Source: Amycolatopsis jejuensis
GTDB lineage: Bacteria; Actinomycetota; Actinomycetes; Mycobacteriales; Pseudonocardiaceae
NCBI RefSeq assembly: GCF_000717335.1
Contig: NZ_JNYZ01000008.1
Coordinates: forward strand, 62,001-126,000
Direction of reading: 5' to 3'
DNA: 64,000 bases
A program made the position numbers and the translations under genes. Numbering within the stretch: the first letter of the stretch is position 1; every line of letters begins with the position of its first letter. Below the pieces are notes generated by a model. It was not told the DNA's origin, searched no databases, and worked only from the letters and a program-made list of their open reading frames with translations. Positions 17,318 to 25,855 of the stretch are shown one piece after another.

Positions 17318-18325
17318 TCAGAAGTTGGCCGCGCACGCCCGATGCGCGTTCCGGCCCTTGATCTTGTCGATCGTATCCGGGCCATAACCGCGGGCCGTCA
17401 GCTCGGCGAGGATGTTCTTGGTGTCGGCCGGCGTGGGAATGTCCCGGGTGTTCGCGATCTCGGCCCGGAAGGTGTCGCCGCCGAGCGGGATCTCCGGATA
17501 GGCTTCGCCGAATTTCCTGAGCATTTCGGGCGTGTACCGCCGCTCGTCGGAAATGTCGGTACCGATTGCGACGACATCGTCACCGGCCAGCGAGCAGATG
17601 TAGTCGATGTGCCGGAGATAGTCGTCGAGAGTGCTGCCTTTGGTGGCATATTCGGGGGTGAGGAACAACGATTTCCCGGCAATTCCGATCACCCCGCCCG
17701 TTTCCGCCAGCGCGGTGATTTCCCGGTCGGTTTTGTTGCGCACGCAGTCGACGAGCCCGCGCGCCGCGGAATGCGTGGCGATCACCGGCTTGGCCGACCG
17801 CTCGATGATGTCGAGGGAGGTGCGTTCCCCGACGTGCGAAATGTCGAGCACGATCCCCAGATCGTTGCAGATGCCGACGAGGTCGCGCCCGAACGAGCTC
17901 AACCCGACACTGCCCGCCGTGGGCTCGCCGCAGCCCTCCCCGGCGAGGGTCCGGCGCTGGTAGGTCGGCTGCAGGAAACGCAGGCCCATGGAGTGGTAGG
18001 CCTCGATCATGTTCAGGTCACCCTCGAGCGGGTCGATGCCCTGGAAGCCCATGAAAATCGCGGTGCGCCCGTCGGCCTGGGCCTTCAGCGCATCGCCGGA
18101 CGAGTACGCCTGAAAGACCGACGGCGTGTCCCGGTAGAACCGCTGCCACCGGACGATCGACTGCATCGCCCGATGCATCCCGTCCGTGGCGGCGACGGTG
18201 TGGTTGATCGCGTTGACGGTGGACTTCGCCAGTTTCCCGGCGTAGACCGCGTCCGCGTATCCGTCGTCGGTGGAGTCCAGCAGGTTCCAGAACGGGCTCG
18301 AGTCCAGAGCAGTCGCGGTCGGCAT
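17318..18325 (-). CDS. Membrane dipeptidase (peptidase M19) homologue with altered metal ligands
   Basis: 335 residues, similar to renal-type dipeptidases. DISHVG and ATHSAARG supply the two conserved His ligands and GTDISD the Asp region. Two usual zinc-site elements are changed: the N-terminal DGHND (HxD) is absent, the protein opening with LDSSPFWNLLDS, and the bridging Glu of the GxEG motif reads GFQG. It may therefore be inactive as a zinc dipeptidase, or a divergent subgroup with another role. First gene of the peptide importer operon, behind two palindromes, with no clear ribosome site (AGCTATG), so possibly read from a leaderless transcript. Confidence 0.82.
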   Translation of the reverse strand: MPTATALDSSPFWNLLDSTDDGYADAVYAGKLAKSTVNAINHTVAATDGMHRAMQSIVRWQRFYRDTPSVFQAYSSGDALKAQADGRTAIFMGFQGIDPLEGDLNMIEAYHSMGLRFLQPTYQRRTLAGEGCGEPTAGSVGLSSFGRDLVGICNDLGIVLDISHVGERTSLDIIERSAKPVIATHSAARGLVDCVRNKTDREITALAETGGVIGIAGKSLFLTPEYATKGSTLDDYLRHIDYICSLAGDDVVAIGTDISDERRYTPEMLRKFGEAYPEIPLGGDTFRAEIANTRDIPTPADTKNILAELTARGYGPDTIDKIKGRNAHRACAANF

Positions 18326-18327
18326 AG

Positions 18328-18351
18328 CTGTCGACAGTACGCTGTCGACAG
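18328..18351. promoter_or_regulatory. Two tandem CTGTCGACAG palindromes before the dipeptidase/ABC operon
   Basis: Two identical 10-bp palindromes, 18328-18337 and 18342-18351, are separated by 4 bp, so their centres are 14 bp apart. The nearer one is 2 bp from the ATG at 18325. The GTCGAC core fits GntR-type operators, and a gntR gene is second in the operon. Strong candidate for autoregulation by operator occupancy over the start. Confidence 0.65.
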
Positions 18352-18369
18352 TGTGTAGGCAACGGTCAA

Positions 18370-18424
18370 GTCTGTGAAGGGAACCATCAGGGAATCTGAT
18401 TCCGTGATGGTTCCCTTCACGGAC
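18370..18424. repeat. 55-bp dispersed palindrome, copy 2
   Basis: Same element as at 10189, with one arm change (GTCTGTGAAGGG). It lies 5 bp past the end of the sigma-factor gene (stop 18430) and just before the operators of the next operon, a fitting place for a terminator that insulates the two. Confidence 0.85.
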
Positions 18425-18429
18425 CGCGG

Positions 18430-19344
18430 TCAGGAACCGCCCATCAAGGTGCGGAGGCGGGTGAGCGCGCGGTATTGCGTGACGCGGACGGCTCCGGCCG
18501 AGATGCCCAGTGCGGCGGCCGTTTCGGTGGCAGTCATGCCGACGATGATCCGCAGCCGGAGCACTTCCTGGTACAGCGGTGGCAGTGACGCGAGCATCTG
18601 CCGCACGCGTGGTTCCAGCTCGCTGACCGGTGACCAGTGCTCGTCGATCCCGGCCGCGCGGAAGGCGTCGGCGACCTTGTTCGCCGCGATGGAGCGCACC
18701 AGGTACAGGAACGAACCGCCGCGTTTTTCGAAGTCCGGCAAGCTCTTCAGGACGGTGAGGCACACCTCCTGTGCGATGTCGTCGGCGGAGACGCCGGTGA
18801 GGTCGCGATCGCCGATCCGGGCGCGGCAGTAACGCACGGCGGTCGGCCGGATGAGCTTCAGCAGCGCGGCGATCGCGTCCGGATCACCGGTGCGGGCAGC
18901 CGCGACTGCCTGGTCGAGCTCCTTCGGGCCCGGCACGCCTTCGCCGCGCGTGACCTCGGCGGCCGCGCGCAGCCGGGTGGCGACCGCGACCGTCCCGTCG
19001 CCGGTGGGGATGCTGTCGACGTGGAGGTCGGTGGCCAGGATCCGGTCGACCTCGGCGTCGCTTTGTGCCTGCACGGTGACCACTTCTTCGTCGACCGCTT
19101 CCGCGGCCGGTCCGCAGATGCTCAGCAGCGACTGTGCCTCGACGATCCCCCGGTCGGCCGCGTCGCGCAGCCAGCGCCGGGCCTCGGCGGGGTCGTCCTG
19201 CGAGAGGTGCCACACGCCGATCTTGAAGCTCCGGTAGGACACCTCCGCCTCGTCGAGGAGCGTGGGCCGGTGCCCGGCAGCGTTTTCCGTGGTGGCCTGG
19301 TCGATCAGCTTCGCGACGTCGAGCCACGCGGTTTCGTTCTTCAC
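18430..19344 (-). CDS. Sigma-70-like factor with Sel1-like N-terminal segment
   Basis: 304 residues. The C-terminal half is a sigma factor: region 2 around DLTGVSADDIAQEVCLTVLK and FLYLVRSIAANKVADAFRA, and region 4 around LPPLYQEVLRLRIIVGMTAT then ETAAALGISAGAVRVTQYRA. It resembles the SigD/ShbA-like group. The first ~140 residues are unusual and include one Sel1-like repeat, EARRWLRDAADRGIVEAQ (about 55-71), which normally mediates protein contacts. Start GTG overlaps the upstream sigma gene stop as GTGA with GGAGGT ahead. No anti-sigma gene is adjacent, so the extension may be the built-in control. Confidence 0.85.
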   Translation of the reverse strand: MKNETAWLDVAKLIDQATTENAAGHRPTLLDEAEVSYRSFKIGVWHLSQDDPAEARRWLRDAADRGIVEAQSLLSICGPAAEAVDEEVVTVQAQSDAEVDRILATDLHVDSIPTGDGTVAVATRLRAAAEVTRGEGVPGPKELDQAVAAARTGDPDAIAALLKLIRPTAVRYCRARIGDRDLTGVSADDIAQEVCLTVLKSLPDFEKRGGSFLYLVRSIAANKVADAFRAAGIDEHWSPVSELEPRVRQMLASLPPLYQEVLRLRIIVGMTATETAAALGISAGAVRVTQYRALTRLRTLMGGS

Positions 19345-19904
19345 TGGCGCACCTCCGGCGTCGTCGCGTACCCGGACAGCCACCGGGACTTCCGCAGCTC
19401 ACGCAGCCCGACCTTCTGCGCGTATTTCACATCGTTGGCACTGCAGCCGAGCAGCGCCGCGACGATCGTGATCTCCAGGTCGTCCAGGAACCTCAGGACG
19501 AGCACAGCACGCTGGCGATGGGGCAGCTCACGCAGTGCGTTCTGCACGTCGATCCGGTCGATCAGCGGATCGGCGAAGTGGTGCTGCCACAACGCATCCG
19601 CCGCCGCGGCAATGCCTTCGTCGCTGTCGATCCGGTCGACGGGCTTGCGCTTGCGCCGGCGGAACTCGTTCGCCATCCGCTGCTTGACCGTGATGAACAG
19701 CAGCCGTTCGGGTTCGGCCAACGAGCCGCGCTGCTGCCAGCTCTTGATGAGAGCGAGGAACGCATCGCTGACGATCGCCTCGGCGTCCGCGCGGGGGAAT
19801 CCGTGCCTGCCGACCATGGCGAGCGCGCGTTCCCCGTGCCGGTCGGCCAGCTCCTCGACCGCGCCGGGCGCATACGGGACGGTATCCAGGTCATGTTCGT
19901 TCAC
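19341..19904 (-). CDS. ECF-type sigma factor
   Basis: 187 residues with sigma region 2 (GFPRADAEAIVSDAFLALIK, RLLFITVKQRMANEFRRRK) and region 4 (LPHRQRAVLVLRFLDDLE then VAALLGCSANDVKYAQKVG). It should direct RNA polymerase to a small promoter set. GTG at 19904 is selected because GGAGGGCTTG precedes it; a GTG at 19937 has no ribosome site. Coupled by overlap to the Sel1-sigma gene, so two sigma factors are made from one message. Confidence 0.87.
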   Translation of the reverse strand: MNEHDLDTVPYAPGAVEELADRHGERALAMVGRHGFPRADAEAIVSDAFLALIKSWQQRGSLAEPERLLFITVKQRMANEFRRRKRKPVDRIDSDEGIAAAADALWQHHFADPLIDRIDVQNALRELPHRQRAVLVLRFLDDLEITIVAALLGCSANDVKYAQKVGLRELRKSRWLSGYATTPEVRQ

Positions 19905-19990
19905 CAAGCCCTCCGGTTTCGTCACCCGGTACTCCACCGGGGAGGCCCGTGACGATGAACTGCTGGCGGAAAATGCCCGGAACGTTCAGG

Positions 19991-20413
19991 TTACGCGATC
20001 ATCAGCCCCATCACGGCGACCATTGCGGCGTTCCACGGGTCGCGGAGGGGATGGCGGACCTCCAGGAGCAGTTTCCCGGCGAGCCAGCATCCGAGCAGCA
20101 CCAGGGCGGCTCCACTGGCGGGGGCGGCGCCGGATCCGCCGGACATTCCTGGCATGCCCGGCATCGGCAGGGCGAGCATCACCACGGCCATCCCGGCGAG
20201 GTCGTAGACCCCGTGGTGGCGGACCGGAGCGACCTCCTCGGTGCGCGCCAGCCAGATCGCAACCCCACCCAGCGTGACGAACCAGACCGGTGGCGAGAGC
20301 GGTGCGATGGGCACGAGGTGCATGGTCACCATCGCAACCGCCATGACGACATGCGGCACATGCCGCCGCCAGGTCGCGCCTTCCAGCGCCCGCGACGCTG
20401 TCACACTGCGCAT
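19991..20413 (-). CDS. Small membrane protein, possibly DUF5134-like
   Basis: About 140 residues with four hydrophobic segments (MAVAMVTMHLVPI, VWFVTLGGVAIWL, LAGMAVVMLALPMPG, ALVLLGCWLAGKLLLEV). There are His residues near helix ends (RRHVPHVVM, HLVP, RHHG) and a Met/Gly/Pro stretch PMPGMPGMSGG. It resembles actinobacterial DUF5134 membrane proteins, an assignment I hold loosely. The start ATG at 20413 has a poor ribosome site, and GTG further up is possible. Upstream of the sigma pair by 86 bp; relation to it unclear. Confidence 0.65.
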   Translation of the reverse strand: MRSVTASRALEGATWRRHVPHVVMAVAMVTMHLVPIAPLSPPVWFVTLGGVAIWLARTEEVAPVRHHGVYDLAGMAVVMLALPMPGMPGMSGGSGAAPASGAALVLLGCWLAGKLLLEVRHPLRDPWNAAMVAVMGLMIA

Positions 20414-20466
20414 CACACACCGCCCGATCACGTCACCTGCCGCACCACCATCCCGCCGAACCGGCC

Positions 20467-20498
20467 CTGGCGGCACACCCGAGTGGGCGTGCCGCCAG
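20467..20498. terminator. Hairpin between amine oxidase and membrane protein genes
   Basis: CTGGCGGCAC and GTGCCGCCAG form a perfect 10-bp stem with a 12-nt loop. It lies downstream of the amine oxidase stop and before the small membrane protein gene; probable second terminator, without U-tract as usual in actinobacteria. Confidence 0.55.
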
Positions 20499-20652
20499 CG
20501 ACGAATGCCCTGCCCGGATCACGTCGCCGTCGGCCAGGTCTGAGCCGGGACCACGAACCGGCCGATCGCACCTGCGAAACCGGCCCCGAAGCGCGAAGAC
20601 CGGCCGTGCCGAACCGGCCCCGGCGCGCGAAGAACCAGGGCAGCCCCGCAAA

Positions 20653-20672
20653 TGCCCGCACCGGAGCGGGCA
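20653..20672. terminator. Hairpin just after the amine oxidase stop
   Basis: TGCCCGC-ACCGGA-GCGGGCA, a 7-bp perfect stem, begins 11 bp past the stop of the amine oxidase gene (20683). Likely its terminator. Confidence 0.5.
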
Positions 20673-20682
20673 CCCCAGGGGG

Positions 20683-22584
20683 TCACCCTTCGTGGTGGCA
20701 GTGTCCCGAGGTGTTCGGCGGGATGTCCAGCGTCGGGTTCCGCGGGAAGAAACCCACCGGTTTCAGGGTGAAACCCGCGTAATCCACGGGCATCACCGGC
20801 CAGTCCTCCGGGCGCGGGAAGTGCGTCAGGCCGAACGTGTGCCACAGCACGATGTCCTCGCCGTCCACCGTGCGGTCCGCAGCCGTCCACGAGGGTAGGC
20901 CCGCCCCGCCGGGGTGCTGGTTCACGAAATCGCCTGCGGGGTAACGTTCGCCGGCCGCGTACCGGGTCACCCACAGATGGCGCGTCGCGAAGGTGGCGCG
21001 GGAGTGGATCACGGACGACTCGTCGGCGAGCAGGGTCGGCTGCCCTTGCGGGTACAGCGCGTACCCGACGTTGCGGCCCAGCCGGTTCTGCCGTTCCGGG
21101 TTGACGATCTGCCACACCCTCGCCCGGCTCTGGTCGGCCAGCCGCTGCGCCTCCCCCTCGGTGCGCAGCCGCGTGCGGCGTTCGGTGAAAGCGTTGCCGT
21201 ACGGGTTTTCCGGGCCGATCGGGACCGCCGCCGCTTCCACCTCGTCGACGGCGTTGCGCGGGCCGTCCACCATCATGTCCAGCCGGGCGGAGAACAGGTG
21301 CTGGTGGTACGGCGCGCCGAGGCCCGGGGCGACCTCACTCGCGTACGGATGCCCCTCCCCCGGATACGCCGACGTGAACACGATCCCGGTCGCCTTGGTT
21401 TCGCATTCGATGGTGCCGTCGAGATAGAGGTACCAATAGAAACCGTAATCGTAATTGCCCACCGTGGTGAAGAACGAGACGACCATCCGCCGCTGCCGGC
21501 GCGTTTCGTGCGAGCCGGTGAACAGGTCGCTGTGCTTCCACAGTACGCCGTAATCCTCCTCGTGCAGGCAGATCGCGTTGCGGAGGACCTGCGGCTGCAG
21601 CTGGTCGTCGGCGATCACGGCGTCGAGGTAACGGATTTCGCCGAGACAGTCGCAGCCGAGTTCGAGGGAATTGGCGTAGCGGGCGAACATGTATTCGCCG
21701 CAGTCGAAGTAGTTCTGCCAGAATCGTACCGGCGACGGATCGGCGTACGGCACCACCATTTCCGCAATCGACGCGCGGTACACGATCGGCCGCCCGTCGA
21801 ACGAGATCTGGTGCAGCGTCAGGCCTTCCCGTTCGTTGAACCCGATCCGCAGCTCCCAGTTCTGCCACCGCAGCAACCCGTCCTCGACGGTGAACCCGAC
21901 TCCCTCGGGCTGGGTGATCTCGATCGGCTTCAACGTGGTGCGGGCGGGGCCGGTCTGTGCCGGGTCGTCGAAGTTGCCGGGTTCGGCGGGCACCGGGTAC
22001 GTCCGATGGTCCAGCACCTCCAGCACCTCGTGCGTGGTCAGATCGACGTACGCGACCAGCCCGTCCACCGGACGCGCCCACGGGTGGTCCTTCTCGTGCT
22101 CCTGGTGGAAGCCGAGCGTCCGGACCACGCGGCGCCCCGCCTCGGCCGGGAAGTACGAGCCCGCGGACAGCGGCACGACCCTGACCTGAGCCGGGTCGAG
22201 TCCGCGTCCAGCGAGCGCGGTCCGCCATTCCTCGTGCCCGGACAGGATTTCCTCGATCAGCTCGAACTCCGTGTCGATGATCGGCAGCTGCCCGGTCCGC
22301 GCGGGGTCGAGGTCTGTCACACTGTCCACAGTGGACCGCGTGACCGACACGACGACGTCCCGCGACCCCCCGGTCGGCAGGTCGAGCAGCAGCGCCCGGA
22401 ACCGGCGATCCACCGGCGCCGACGAAAGCACGACGGACTTCTCCGGTTCCTCCGGCCCGAAGTAGCAGCAGCGCACAGTGTCGGTGAGCAACCCGGCTTC
22501 GGTGAGGATCTCCCGGACCGCGTGTACCTCCTCCTCGCGGACCGGGTGCAGCGCGTGGCCGGTGGTGGGTTCGGTCATGGTCAT
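20683..22584 (-). CDS. Copper-containing primary-amine oxidase
   Basis: 633 residues, normal for bacterial amine oxidases that convert primary amines to aldehydes, ammonia and H2O2. The TPQ cofactor precursor is Tyr378 in TVGNYDYG. Copper ligands are seen as PYHQHLFSARLD (HxH) and the third His in FGLTHFPRPEDWPVMP. No signal peptide is seen, so it is cytoplasmic, as in Arthrobacter phenylethylamine and histamine oxidases. ATG at 22584 is preceded by CAGGAG. It is 14 bp after an amino-acid/amine permease gene, which presumably brings in its substrate. Confidence 0.95.
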   Translation of the reverse strand: MTMTEPTTGHALHPVREEEVHAVREILTEAGLLTDTVRCCYFGPEEPEKSVVLSSAPVDRRFRALLLDLPTGGSRDVVVSVTRSTVDSVTDLDPARTGQLPIIDTEFELIEEILSGHEEWRTALAGRGLDPAQVRVVPLSAGSYFPAEAGRRVVRTLGFHQEHEKDHPWARPVDGLVAYVDLTTHEVLEVLDHRTYPVPAEPGNFDDPAQTGPARTTLKPIEITQPEGVGFTVEDGLLRWQNWELRIGFNEREGLTLHQISFDGRPIVYRASIAEMVVPYADPSPVRFWQNYFDCGEYMFARYANSLELGCDCLGEIRYLDAVIADDQLQPQVLRNAICLHEEDYGVLWKHSDLFTGSHETRRQRRMVVSFFTTVGNYDYGFYWYLYLDGTIECETKATGIVFTSAYPGEGHPYASEVAPGLGAPYHQHLFSARLDMMVDGPRNAVDEVEAAAVPIGPENPYGNAFTERRTRLRTEGEAQRLADQSRARVWQIVNPERQNRLGRNVGYALYPQGQPTLLADESSVIHSRATFATRHLWVTRYAAGERYPAGDFVNQHPGGAGLPSWTAADRTVDGEDIVLWHTFGLTHFPRPEDWPVMPVDYAGFTLKPVGFFPRNPTLDIPPNTSGHCHHEG

Positions 22585-22598
22585 GACGGGCTCCTGTC

Positions 22599-24029
22599 TC
22601 AGGCGGGAAGGGTGACGAGCAGGTGGCGGCGGGTCAGCGAAAGGCCCGTGCCGAGGGCGAAAACGGCGACCAGCACGAGCCCGATCGCAGCGGCGAGCCG
22701 GTCGGACCCGCCGATCAGGGTCGGGAAGTTCGCGACGGTCAGGCCCAGTGCGCCGAGCAGCCCGGCGAGGCCGAGCACGGGCGCGATGACGGTGTGCCAC
22801 CACCGGCGGTCCACCGTGGAACGGCGGAAGAAGACCAGCACCGCCAAGCACGTCAGTGCCATCAGTACCAGGACGCCGAGCGTCGCGGTACCGGCCATCC
22901 AGGCGAACACCTGCGTGACCGGGTCCATCCCGGCCAGCGCGAAGAGCACCAGCAGCACCACCGCACTCGCCGACTGCACCACGGACGCGACGTGCGGCGA
23001 ACCGTGCCGCACATGGCTGCGGCCGCACGAGGCCGGCAGCGCACCGGCGTTCCCGAGCGAGAACGTGTACCGCGCGATCACGTTGTGGAACGACAGCAGG
23101 GCGGCGAACAGGCTGGTCACGAGCAGGATCTGGACGACGTCCCCGCCCGCCTCGCCCAGATATCGCGTGACGGACGTGATCAGCATGCCGCCGGGGTCCT
23201 GGTTGGACTGCGTGATCGCCTCGCCGTCGCCCCAGGCCGAGATGAGCGACCAGCTCGACAGCGTGTAGAAGCCGCCGATCAGCAGCAACGCGAGGTAGGT
23301 CGCACGCGGCACGGTGCGTTCCGGGCGGCGGGCTTCCGAGCGGTACACCGCGGTCGCCTCGAAACCGAGGAAACTCGCGATGGCGAACATGATCCCGATC
23401 CCCAGCGAACCGGAGCCGACCTGCGCGGGCTGCAGGAACGCCGTCGACAATCCGTGTGCGCCGCCGCGGATGTTCACCACCGCGTCGAAGACGAGCACGA
23501 TGCCGACCTCGCAGATCAGCAGCACCCCGAGCACCTTGCCGGACAGCTCGATGTGCCGGTACCCGAGCGCGGACACCATCGCCAGCGCACCCAGCGCGTA
23601 CAGCCACCAAGGCAGCGATGGGCCGCCGTACTGCGCGACGAGGCCGGACAGGGTCGCGCCGAGGTAGCCGTACACCGCCAGCTGCACCGCGGTGTACGTG
23701 GCCAGCGCGAGGAAGGCCGAACCCAGGCCCGTGCTGCGGCCGAGTCCTTTGTGGATATACGTGTAGAAGGCCCCCGCGTTCGGCACGTGCCGGGTCATGG
23801 CGCAGAATCCGACCGCGAACAACAGCAGAACGGCGCAGCACAGCACGAACGTCGCCGGGAAGCCCGCTCCGTCGCCTTGCGCGATGCCGAGCGGTACGGC
23901 TCCGGCGATCACCGTCAGCGGCGCGGCGGCGGCCACGACCATGAACACGATCGACCCGACACCGAGGGTGCCGGACAGCGTTCCCGGCGGGGCTCCGGTG
24001 GCGGGGGCGGTCGTCGGCGAAGGGTCCAT
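22599..24029 (-). CDS. APC-family amino acid/amine permease
   Basis: 476 residues with about twelve membrane helices. The N-terminal GTLGVGSIVFMVVAAAAPLT helix, TRHVPNAGAFYTYIHKGLGR and ASFLGFEATAVYRSEARRPE motifs place it with APC transporters of the YhdG/ethanolamine-like type. ATG at 24029 is preceded by GGGAGGACGAG. It forms an operon with the copper amine oxidase and most likely imports a primary amine such as tyramine, phenylethylamine or a polyamine. Divergent from a second APC permease across a 31-bp tandem repeat. Confidence 0.92.
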   Translation of the reverse strand: MDPSPTTAPATGAPPGTLSGTLGVGSIVFMVVAAAAPLTVIAGAVPLGIAQGDGAGFPATFVLCCAVLLLFAVGFCAMTRHVPNAGAFYTYIHKGLGRSTGLGSAFLALATYTAVQLAVYGYLGATLSGLVAQYGGPSLPWWLYALGALAMVSALGYRHIELSGKVLGVLLICEVGIVLVFDAVVNIRGGAHGLSTAFLQPAQVGSGSLGIGIMFAIASFLGFEATAVYRSEARRPERTVPRATYLALLLIGGFYTLSSWSLISAWGDGEAITQSNQDPGGMLITSVTRYLGEAGGDVVQILLVTSLFAALLSFHNVIARYTFSLGNAGALPASCGRSHVRHGSPHVASVVQSASAVVLLVLFALAGMDPVTQVFAWMAGTATLGVLVLMALTCLAVLVFFRRSTVDRRWWHTVIAPVLGLAGLLGALGLTVANFPTLIGGSDRLAAAIGLVLVAVFALGTGLSLTRRHLLVTLPA

Positions 24030-24126
24030 CTCGTCCTCCCGGGGGTACGGATGGGAAGAGACGGTCACCCGCGGCGGCCCGCGGTTCAACGGCCGGACCC
24101 GGGCCGCCGGGAAAACCGGGCGGGGC

Positions 24127-24258
24127 ATTCCCGTTCCGCGACACCGGGCCGGGCCGGATTCCCGTTCCGCGGCACCGGGCCAGGCGGCATTCCCGTTCCG
24201 CGACACCGGGCCGGGCCGGATTCCCGTTCCGCGGCACCGGGCCGCACGGCATTCCCGC
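24127..24258. repeat. 31-bp tandem repeat, four full units plus a partial fifth
   Basis: Units begin ATTCCCGTTCCGCG at 24127, 24158, 24189, 24220 and 24251 (partial), a constant 31-bp step. Units alternate between GACACCGGGCC and GGCACCGGGCC endings, so the array also has a 62-bp higher order. It fills the 347-bp gap between two divergent permease genes. 31 bp is close to three helical turns, so proteins bound to each unit would lie on one face. The rest of the gap (24030-24126, 24259-24376) shows no other pattern. Confidence 0.8.
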
Positions 24259-24376
24259 AGCCGGAGAACGCGGGTACCGGAATTCTCATTCGAGCTTCCG
24301 CGGCTGGGCCGGACCGGCCGTCGCGGGTTATCGTGCCCCGGCACCCTTTGCGCCGAGCAGCACCGGGAGGCCGGCG

Positions 24377-25855
24377 ATGGCGGACCACCGGCGGCCCGAC
24401 CTGGCAGCGTATCCCGAGCTCGCCGCGGCAGCGACGACCGGACCGCACCGGCTGCGCCGCCACTCCCCCGTCGACGGGCTCGACCGGCGCAAGCTCGGCC
24501 TCGCCGAGGTGCTCGGGCAGTCCGTTTCCGCGACCGCGCCGACCGCGGCGATGGCCGCCACCCCCGCCATCGCGGCGGTCACCGCCGGGCGGGCCGCGTT
24601 CTGGTCGTTCGTCGTGGCCACCGTGCTCGCGCTGCTCGTGGGTACCTGCATCGGCCAGTTCACCCGGCGGATGGCCGCCGCCGGTTCGCTGTACAGCATC
24701 ACCGCGAAGGGCCTCGGCCCTTCGGCCGGGCTCGCGTCCGGCGGTGCGCTGCTGCTGGGGTACGGCGCGCTCACCGCCGCCGCGTTCACCGGGGCGGCCG
24801 CTTATCTGGCCGCGCTGCTGCCGCCGGGATGGCCGGTGACGCTGCCGCTCGTGGTCGTGGTGACCGCGGTGGCGACGGTGCTGATCGCCCGTGGCGTGCG
24901 GCTGTCCACACGGGTGGTTTTCGTGGTGGAAGCGGTGTCGATTGCGATGATGCTGGTCATTTTCGTCGCGCTGCTGATCCGGACCGGCCAGTTTTCCCAG
25001 CTCGGCGTGCCACCCTTCGAGCTGCGCGGGGTGGCGTCCGGGGTGCTGCCCGCGCTCGGTGCGTTCATCGGGTTCGAAGCCGCCGCCGCGCTCGGGGTGG
25101 AGGCGCGGCGGCCGTTCCAGACGGTCCCGCGGGCGGTCGTGTGGACCGCGTACGGCTCGGGCGTGCTGTACCTCTTCGCGTGTTACGTCCAGGAGCTCGG
25201 TTTCGCGACGACGCCCGGCGGTCTGGCCGGACAGGGCGAACCGGTGGCAGCGCTGGCGGTCGCGGCCCATCTGCCGTGGCTTTCCGCGCTGCTCAAGGTC
25301 GGGATTGCGATGTCGTTCTTCGCGTGCGCCTTGGCGACCGGGACCGGGCTGGTCCGGGTGCTGTTCTCGATGGGGCGCGAAGGCGTGCTGCCGCGGACGT
25401 TCGGCTCGGCGCATCCGAAGTTCCGCACCCCGTACGTCGCGATCGCGGTCGCCATGCCGACGGCGGGCGTGATCGCGGTGGTGCTGCTGGTGTCCGGGCC
25501 CTCGTCGGCGCAGGTGCTGCAGGTGCTGCTGACCACCGCGGTGTTCGGGTACTTCGTGGCGTACCTGCTGGTCTGCGTGGCGGCGCCGGTGTTCCTGCGC
25601 CGGATCGGCGAGCTGACGCCGGGCCCGGTGCTCGCGGCGGCGATCAGCTCGCTGGTGCTGGTGGCGGTGCTGGGATTCTTCGTGACGTCCGGGGTGAGCG
25701 GGCGGATGCTGCTGGTCTGGGCCGGGCTGGTGGTGGTCGCCGGGGCGTGGTTCGGCTGGCTGCTGCTGCGGCGTCGCGCGCAGGTCGCCGAGGTGGGCAT
25801 CTACGACGAAACGAGCCGCGACGACCTGCTCGGCGCATCGCAGGACGCCCGCTGA
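24377..25855 (+). CDS. APC-family amino acid/amine permease
   Basis: 492 residues, about twelve helices. KLGLAEVLGQSVSATAPTAA in helix 1, RMAAAGSLYSITAKGLGPSA and GAFIGFEAAAALGVEARRPF are APC hallmarks, and LFSMGREGVLPRTFG is the conserved loop. It differs from the permease across the divergent gap, so the locus has two transporters. Stop overlaps the IclR-type regulator ATG by one base (TGATG), so the two are co-expressed. Confidence 0.9.
   Translation: MADHRRPDLAAYPELAAAATTGPHRLRRHSPVDGLDRRKLGLAEVLGQSVSATAPTAAMAATPAIAAVTAGRAAFWSFVVATVLALLVGTCIGQFTRRMAAAGSLYSITAKGLGPSAGLASGGALLLGYGALTAAAFTGAAAYLAALLPPGWPVTLPLVVVVTAVATVLIARGVRLSTRVVFVVEAVSIAMMLVIFVALLIRTGQFSQLGVPPFELRGVASGVLPALGAFIGFEAAAALGVEARRPFQTVPRAVVWTAYGSGVLYLFACYVQELGFATTPGGLAGQGEPVAALAVAAHLPWLSALLKVGIAMSFFACALATGTGLVRVLFSMGREGVLPRTFGSAHPKFRTPYVAIAVAMPTAGVIAVVLLVSGPSSAQVLQVLLTTAVFGYFVAYLLVCVAAPVFLRRIGELTPGPVLAAAISSLVLVAVLGFFVTSGVSGRMLLVWAGLVVVAGAWFGWLLLRRRAQVAEVGIYDETSRDDLLGASQDAR

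Noticed and set aside
20683..24252. One 1189-codon frame joining amine oxidase and upstream sequence
   Set aside because: Only the last 633 codons look like protein; the earlier part is out of frame with the permease gene and has repeats. The amine oxidase starts at 22584 with a good ribosome site.
24127..24258. CRISPR-like look of the 31-bp repeat
   Set aside because: Units follow each other with no spacers and no cas genes are present.
24127..24258. 31-bp repeat as repeat-containing protein
   Set aside because: 31 is not a multiple of three, so the frame changes with each unit.
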